A stretch of DNA of 24,687 nt from Punctularia strigosozonata HHB-11173 SS5 (Eukaryota; Basidiomycota; Agaricomycetes; Corticiales; Punctulariaceae). Shown here one piece after another: positions 21,329 through 24,687 of the stretch (position 1 is its first letter; every line of letters begins with the position of its first letter). A program made the position numbers and the translations under genes. Location: positions 1 through 24,687 of the forward strand of contig NW_006767459.1 of assembly GCF_000264995.1 (NCBI RefSeq). Reading direction: 5' to 3'. The notes under the pieces are model-generated. The model did not search any database. It worked only from the letters and a program-made list of their open reading frames with translations, and had not been told where the DNA came from.

Positions 21329-22027
21329 CGGAGCGGCAGATAGTGACTGACAGTATAGCAATGCTCTACTGATTGGATATACGCAGTACAATCCTGACAA
21401 ACCCGAATCTGAACAGTGGCTGTGTAGAGTGTAGAGCCACTTAGCCAGAAACCCAGAACCTGGGCTTGTAGATCAGTGAGCTTCAGACACGGCAAACCTA
21501 CAACCAAAAACCTGCAATATAGATTAATCAGCTACTCTCGGTGATGTGTGATACACAGTAAAACTAAGTATATGTTGCTATTAAAAGGCATACAGCTACA
21601 CTCAATACTTACAATCTATGACTACACGTCAACCTTGGTATTACCGGAGACCAGAAAGCTGGGACACTGATTTGCATAAAAGCCAAAACCTGAAAGCACG
21701 AAGCAGACACCAGCAGTGCATTTTAGTCGCGGAACTACCATTTCAGGCAGGTGAGTGGCTTTAGCGACCTCGGCAGTGCGTGGCGGTGCTCAGGAAGGTT
21801 CGGCAATGCATGAAACCGTGAACCTGAAAGTGCAATTATGCAACGAAAACTGAGGCCATAAAGGAGGGTACGGTGAATCTCAAAGATGAATTAATATTGT
21901 GAACTCGACACGCGCGACGTGTCACGCGCGCTTTACAGACTGGAGCTTTCCGATTACTTGCTTCGCAACGACATAGTAGCAACACTGTTCCCTTATCTTT
22001 GTGGGATACAGATACGCAAGGCTCGGA
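21329..22027. other. Upstream region of integrase; no gene
   Basis: This is relatively AT-rich sequence with loosely repeated words (CCTGAAAGCACG and CCTGAAAGTGCAA; CAGTGCATTTT, CAGTGCGTGG and CAATGCATGA) between about 21680 and 21835. They could be subterminal repeats of the element that carries the integrase. A short hairpin-capable GC motif, GACACGCGCGACGTGTC, lies near 21907-21923. I could not find a matching inverted end on the left side. Confidence 0.35.
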
Positions 22028-23307
22028 TCATCGGGCGCTATAGAAGTTCAGGGGTTCGGGAAAAAAATCGCGAAGTACATCTTGATTTGGATCGTGCCAA
22101 TTGTGCTCCGAGTCCTCCAATGCTTCGTATGGCACAGCGGGAAAACGCCCAACAAGCCTGCTCATACGACGATTGAGGGTCGGCCGTATCGTCAGCTTGA
22201 AATAGCATACATTAGGGAAGGTCTTGTACAGGAGGGAAATGTACACTCACTCGCTGGCGGCACACGGGACAGCTATATCTCGGCATTGTACGATCATGCA
22301 TTGCCGTGGACAAGACAAGGCGTAGCACGGAGGACAACATCATATTGCGTCGAATGTCCCCGGCCACATGTTGAAGGTTTAACGGAAGAGAGAAAGCATC
22401 AGACCCTTGGAGCCGGTGAATTCGCGCTGGGTCGTAAACCGGTCGACCGCTGATCGTGCGATGCAGTTCAAGGTGTTCATTAAACCATGCGGCAACGCAG
22501 CCTCGACAGAAGGTGTGGCCGCATGCGAGGCTGAAGTAAGCGTGAGCTCACAGATTCCCTACGAAGTTGCAAGACCTACGTAACAGGATTCCGGAGGCGT
22601 TGCGCGCAAACCTGGCAATGGAGGTCGTCCTCAATCTCCGAAAGCCTCTGTTGAAGGGGTTGCAGGTGCTGACGAGCCTGCGTCAGCTCATCCCGTGCTT
22701 GTAGCAATGCATTTTGCGCGACGTCAGCACGTTCCTGAGCCTGGACATTCTCTTCCTGCGCAATGGCTGCCGCTTTCTTGGCCTCAATGGCTTCATCCTT
22801 GGCTACCTCGAGCTGGGCGCTCACGTCCTCAAAGTCTTTCAGACGGAATGACGGCGGCTGAGAACATGTCAACAAATGATCACCACCTTGAGGGCAGTCG
22901 CAGGCCAACGGAGCTCACCGCACGCACGTCGTGAGTCCGGGGGCTCGAGGTCGAAGCCGTGACGGTGGCGGAGACAGTAACTGCCTCGAAGCAAGAGCCT
23001 ACAGACTGAGTAACGCATGCTGTCGTACCCTCGCGGTCAACACATCAGTCAGGGCAAGCACGCGCGGTGAGGTATCACATACCGCGTCGCCGACACCGGA
23101 ACCGGAGGAGATAATAAAATGGTAGCTTTCGTCCAAGGAGGCGTTGGCCACGTCGGCCACAATGTTGTTTGGAGGGGCGGACGCCGGACCAGGGCGAAGA
23201 TCGTCCTCACAAGTCGCGACGATTGACGGGCTGAGTGCGTCGACCGCGCGAGTACGAGGGCGGCGTCGGGCGCTCGGAGGGTTGCCCCTCGCTCTGTGAG
23301 GTGCCAT
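22028..23307 (-). CDS. RING-finger protein with coiled coil, long RING loop
   Basis: Exons on the minus strand are 23307-23083, 23029-22919, 22857-22580, 22530-22251 and 22195-22028, all phases matching, with introns of 49-61 nt and a product of about 353 aa. Residues 1-112 are low-complexity. Residues 118-190 form an Ala/Glu/Gln-rich coiled coil. A C3HC4 RING follows: Cys 193 and 196 (CQVC), Cys 208, His 210, Cys 213 and Cys 216 (CGHTFCRGC), then Cys 292 and 295 (SCPVCRQR). The gap of 75 residues between the sixth and seventh ligands exceeds the usual 4-48. RING proteins usually act as E3 ubiquitin ligases; the substrate here is unknown. The start is uncertain: ATG 23307 lies inside the repeat, while the sister copy has ATG at a position that is GCG here. 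The tail ends DFFPEPLNFYSAR. The 5' end is duplicated in inverted form at 24.3-24.6 kb. Confidence 0.8.
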
Positions 23308-23610
23308 AATGTCACCGTCCCAAGAGGTGGCGGGACCGCGGCGAGTGGTTCGAGCCGCACCACGAACCCGCAATGGGCATTGTGCTCGACTCAATCGATC
23401 AACGGGCATAGTCGATGGAGATCAAAATTCGTGCGATCAAGGCTTAGAAGGGATGGGATGATGGGAGTGTTCGACGCGATGAGCCAAAGTGAGGGTACAC
23501 GGAGGCATATTTGAGCAATACTGAGTGCACAAAAGAAAGCGATGAATAACAAAAGCCACGTCCGAAGACACCGTCGATTCGTTGCCCGTGCGACAGCGCC
23601 AATCCCACGC
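23085..23610 (-). repeat. Diverged end-repeat copy overlapping RING gene 5' end
   Basis: In reverse complement this aligns with about 24030-24573, with many substitutions, and in direct orientation with 1-457 and 10460-10983. It covers the first exon and upstream region of the minus-strand RING gene. Relative to the right copy, the first exon here has about 20 extra codons (within NNIVADVANASLDES and flanks). Confidence 0.8.
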
Positions 23611-24004
23611 CATCGAGGATGCTTTTCCCACACCACTTCGTCCCCACTGAGATCTAGTGGTTGTGTTTGTAACGCACATACAGGGATTGATCACAGTACA
23701 ATGGCAAGCCGTCTTATTGTACTTAGCGTTTCTTATTGTGCCGCGAATGGCTCGGGGAAGGCATTTGATGAGTGACAGAATGCCGCGCTGATACCGCATT
23801 AACATCGATGTGCCCTTCCCATGTTCCTTATTGTACCGGCTGTTGTATCTGAGGGGACTTTGTCCTGCCAGCGGCAATCGCTGCGATATAGTTGCCCACA
23901 GCTCTTGGTTGAAGCAGCCATCGCTCCTGATGTGTTCGGGAGTAAACGTGCACCGTTAGAATTTTGCCAACCGTTTCTGCGTCAATGGAAGTCCCGACTC
24001 CAAT
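23611..24004. other. Axis of the inverted duplication; contains dispersed repeat
   Basis: This stretch separates the two inverted copies of the RING gene head and holds no supported gene. Its centre is the second copy of the dispersed repeat found at 3527-3757. Both flanking gene heads point away from it, so any promoter for them would be expected here or in the flanking repeat arms. Confidence 0.5.
23693..23901 (-). repeat. Dispersed repeat, copy B
   Basis: Reverse complement of the 3527-3757 element, with scattered substitutions and small indels. The ACAATAAG motif recurs on the minus strand near the middle and near the end. It lacks the 8-bp ACTATATC duplication of copy A, so copy B may be closer to the ancestral form. 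Confidence 0.75.
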
Positions 24005-24462
24005 TGTCTTCGCGCGGCTCTGACCAAACACGATATCGTTGCTGCCGTGTTCGGCATCCACGTTTTATTGTGGCTGGACGGTGACCGTTCTGTCATCGGC
24101 CGATGATGGGAATGTGACGTCGTGGCATAGGCAATGAATCGACGGTGAGCCTAACTTGCCTTTTTGTCTTAGAATATCGCCCTTGACACCCATCTCCGTC
24201 TATTGTGCTTTCCGTACCGCTCAAGTATGCCTCCGTGTATGCTCACTTTAGCTCATAGCGTTGAACGCCCTCACCATCTCACCATCTCAAGCGTTGATCG
24301 CAAGGATCATTTCCGTCAACTATGCCCGCTGAACGTTCGCGTCGAGCTCGATCGTCCCTGCTGGTTGGTGGCGCGGCTCGAACCACCCGCCGCGGTCGCA
24401 TCACCTCTTCTGACGGTGACGTTACGGCATCTTACAGAGCAAGGGGCAGCCCTCCGATTACG
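24005..24462 (+). repeat. Right arm of near-identical long inverted repeat
   Basis: Partner of 1-457, with two differences seen over about 458 bp. Beyond 24462 the left partner would lie outside the window, so homology may continue. This arm sits immediately upstream of a plus-strand RING gene 5' end, so the repeat appears to be the upstream region of that gene family. Confidence 0.93.
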
Positions 24463-24513
24463 CGACATCGCCCACGTACTCGGGCCTTCACGGCTCGCAG
24501 CCCGTCGATCGTC

Positions 24514-24687
24514 ATGACTTGCGAGGATGATCTCCGCCCTGGCGTGGTGGCTGGCCCTTGTTCCGGCGACGCGGTATGCGATACGCCACCACGCGACCTT
24601 GCCTTGACTGACCTGATGACCGCCAGGGTGGATACAGCAGCCTAAGGAGACCATAGAAAGCTTGTCCACCGCCTGAGGATGCTGAAA
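24514..24687 (+). pseudogene. Second RING-family gene 5' end, shortened and incomplete
   Basis: The exon 24514-24573 reads MTCEDDLRPGVVAGPCSGDA and matches the first exon of the minus-strand RING gene, minus about 20 codons. The following intron (24574-24626, GT..AG) has the same length, 53 nt, as its counterpart at 23030-23082. The next exon starts GGTGGATAC but meets TAG within ten codons in that frame, so this copy is probably broken. The window ends before the coiled coil and RING could appear. Confidence 0.6.

Noticed and set aside
1-24687. tRNA, rRNA or CRISPR arrays
   Set aside because: No cloverleaf, rRNA-like or regularly spaced repeat pattern was seen on either strand.

Overview
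The window looks like genomic DNA from a basidiomycete fungus, most likely an agaricomycete. Genes are split by many introns of about 40-68 nt with GT..AG ends and CTRAY-like branch points. The recognisable families (a Plavaka/Tnp2-type CACTA transposase, a fungal integrase-core transposase, a TET/JBP-type dioxygenase and an MPAB-type oxygenase) are typical of that group. The sequence is a repeat-rich mosaic: intact transposon genes, a few host-like genes, and a run of broken gene copies. Exon structures below were worked out by eye from frame continuity and splice signals.

Left part (1-5.6 kb): position 1-457 is one arm of a nearly perfect inverted repeat whose partner lies at 24005-24462. 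After about 1.8 kb with nothing recognisable come a four-exon gene of unknown function (2302-3340, +), a dispersed repeat (about 3527-3757) and a seven-exon WD40-like gene with a hydrophobic C-terminus (3884-5615, +).

Middle (6-12 kb): a complete-looking Plavaka-type transposase with DDE residues (6098-9885, +), followed by an N gap (10984-11217) flanked by two identical 683-bp copies. This is probably a scaffolding artefact inside a diverged copy of the end repeat.

12-17.2 kb: a zone of decaying genes, mainly on the minus strand. It holds the 5' part of a tricalbin gene that stops at an intron, joined there to the 3' part of an MPAB oxygenase gene with a nonsense codon, followed by an SDR pseudogene with a stop and a frameshift.

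17.6-21.3 kb: the most interesting unit. A TET/JBP-like 2-oxoglutarate/Fe(II) dioxygenase (+) and an integrase-core transposase (-) converge tail to tail, only 31 bp apart. The dioxygenase keeps its HxD...H...R residues and the integrase keeps its DDE residues. They may be two cargoes of one mobile element.

22-24.7 kb: a RING-finger/coiled-coil gene (-) with an unusually long RING loop. Its 5' end and upstream region are duplicated in inverted orientation on the plus strand at 24.0-24.6 kb. The dispersed end repeat is therefore the upstream/5' region of this RING gene family.
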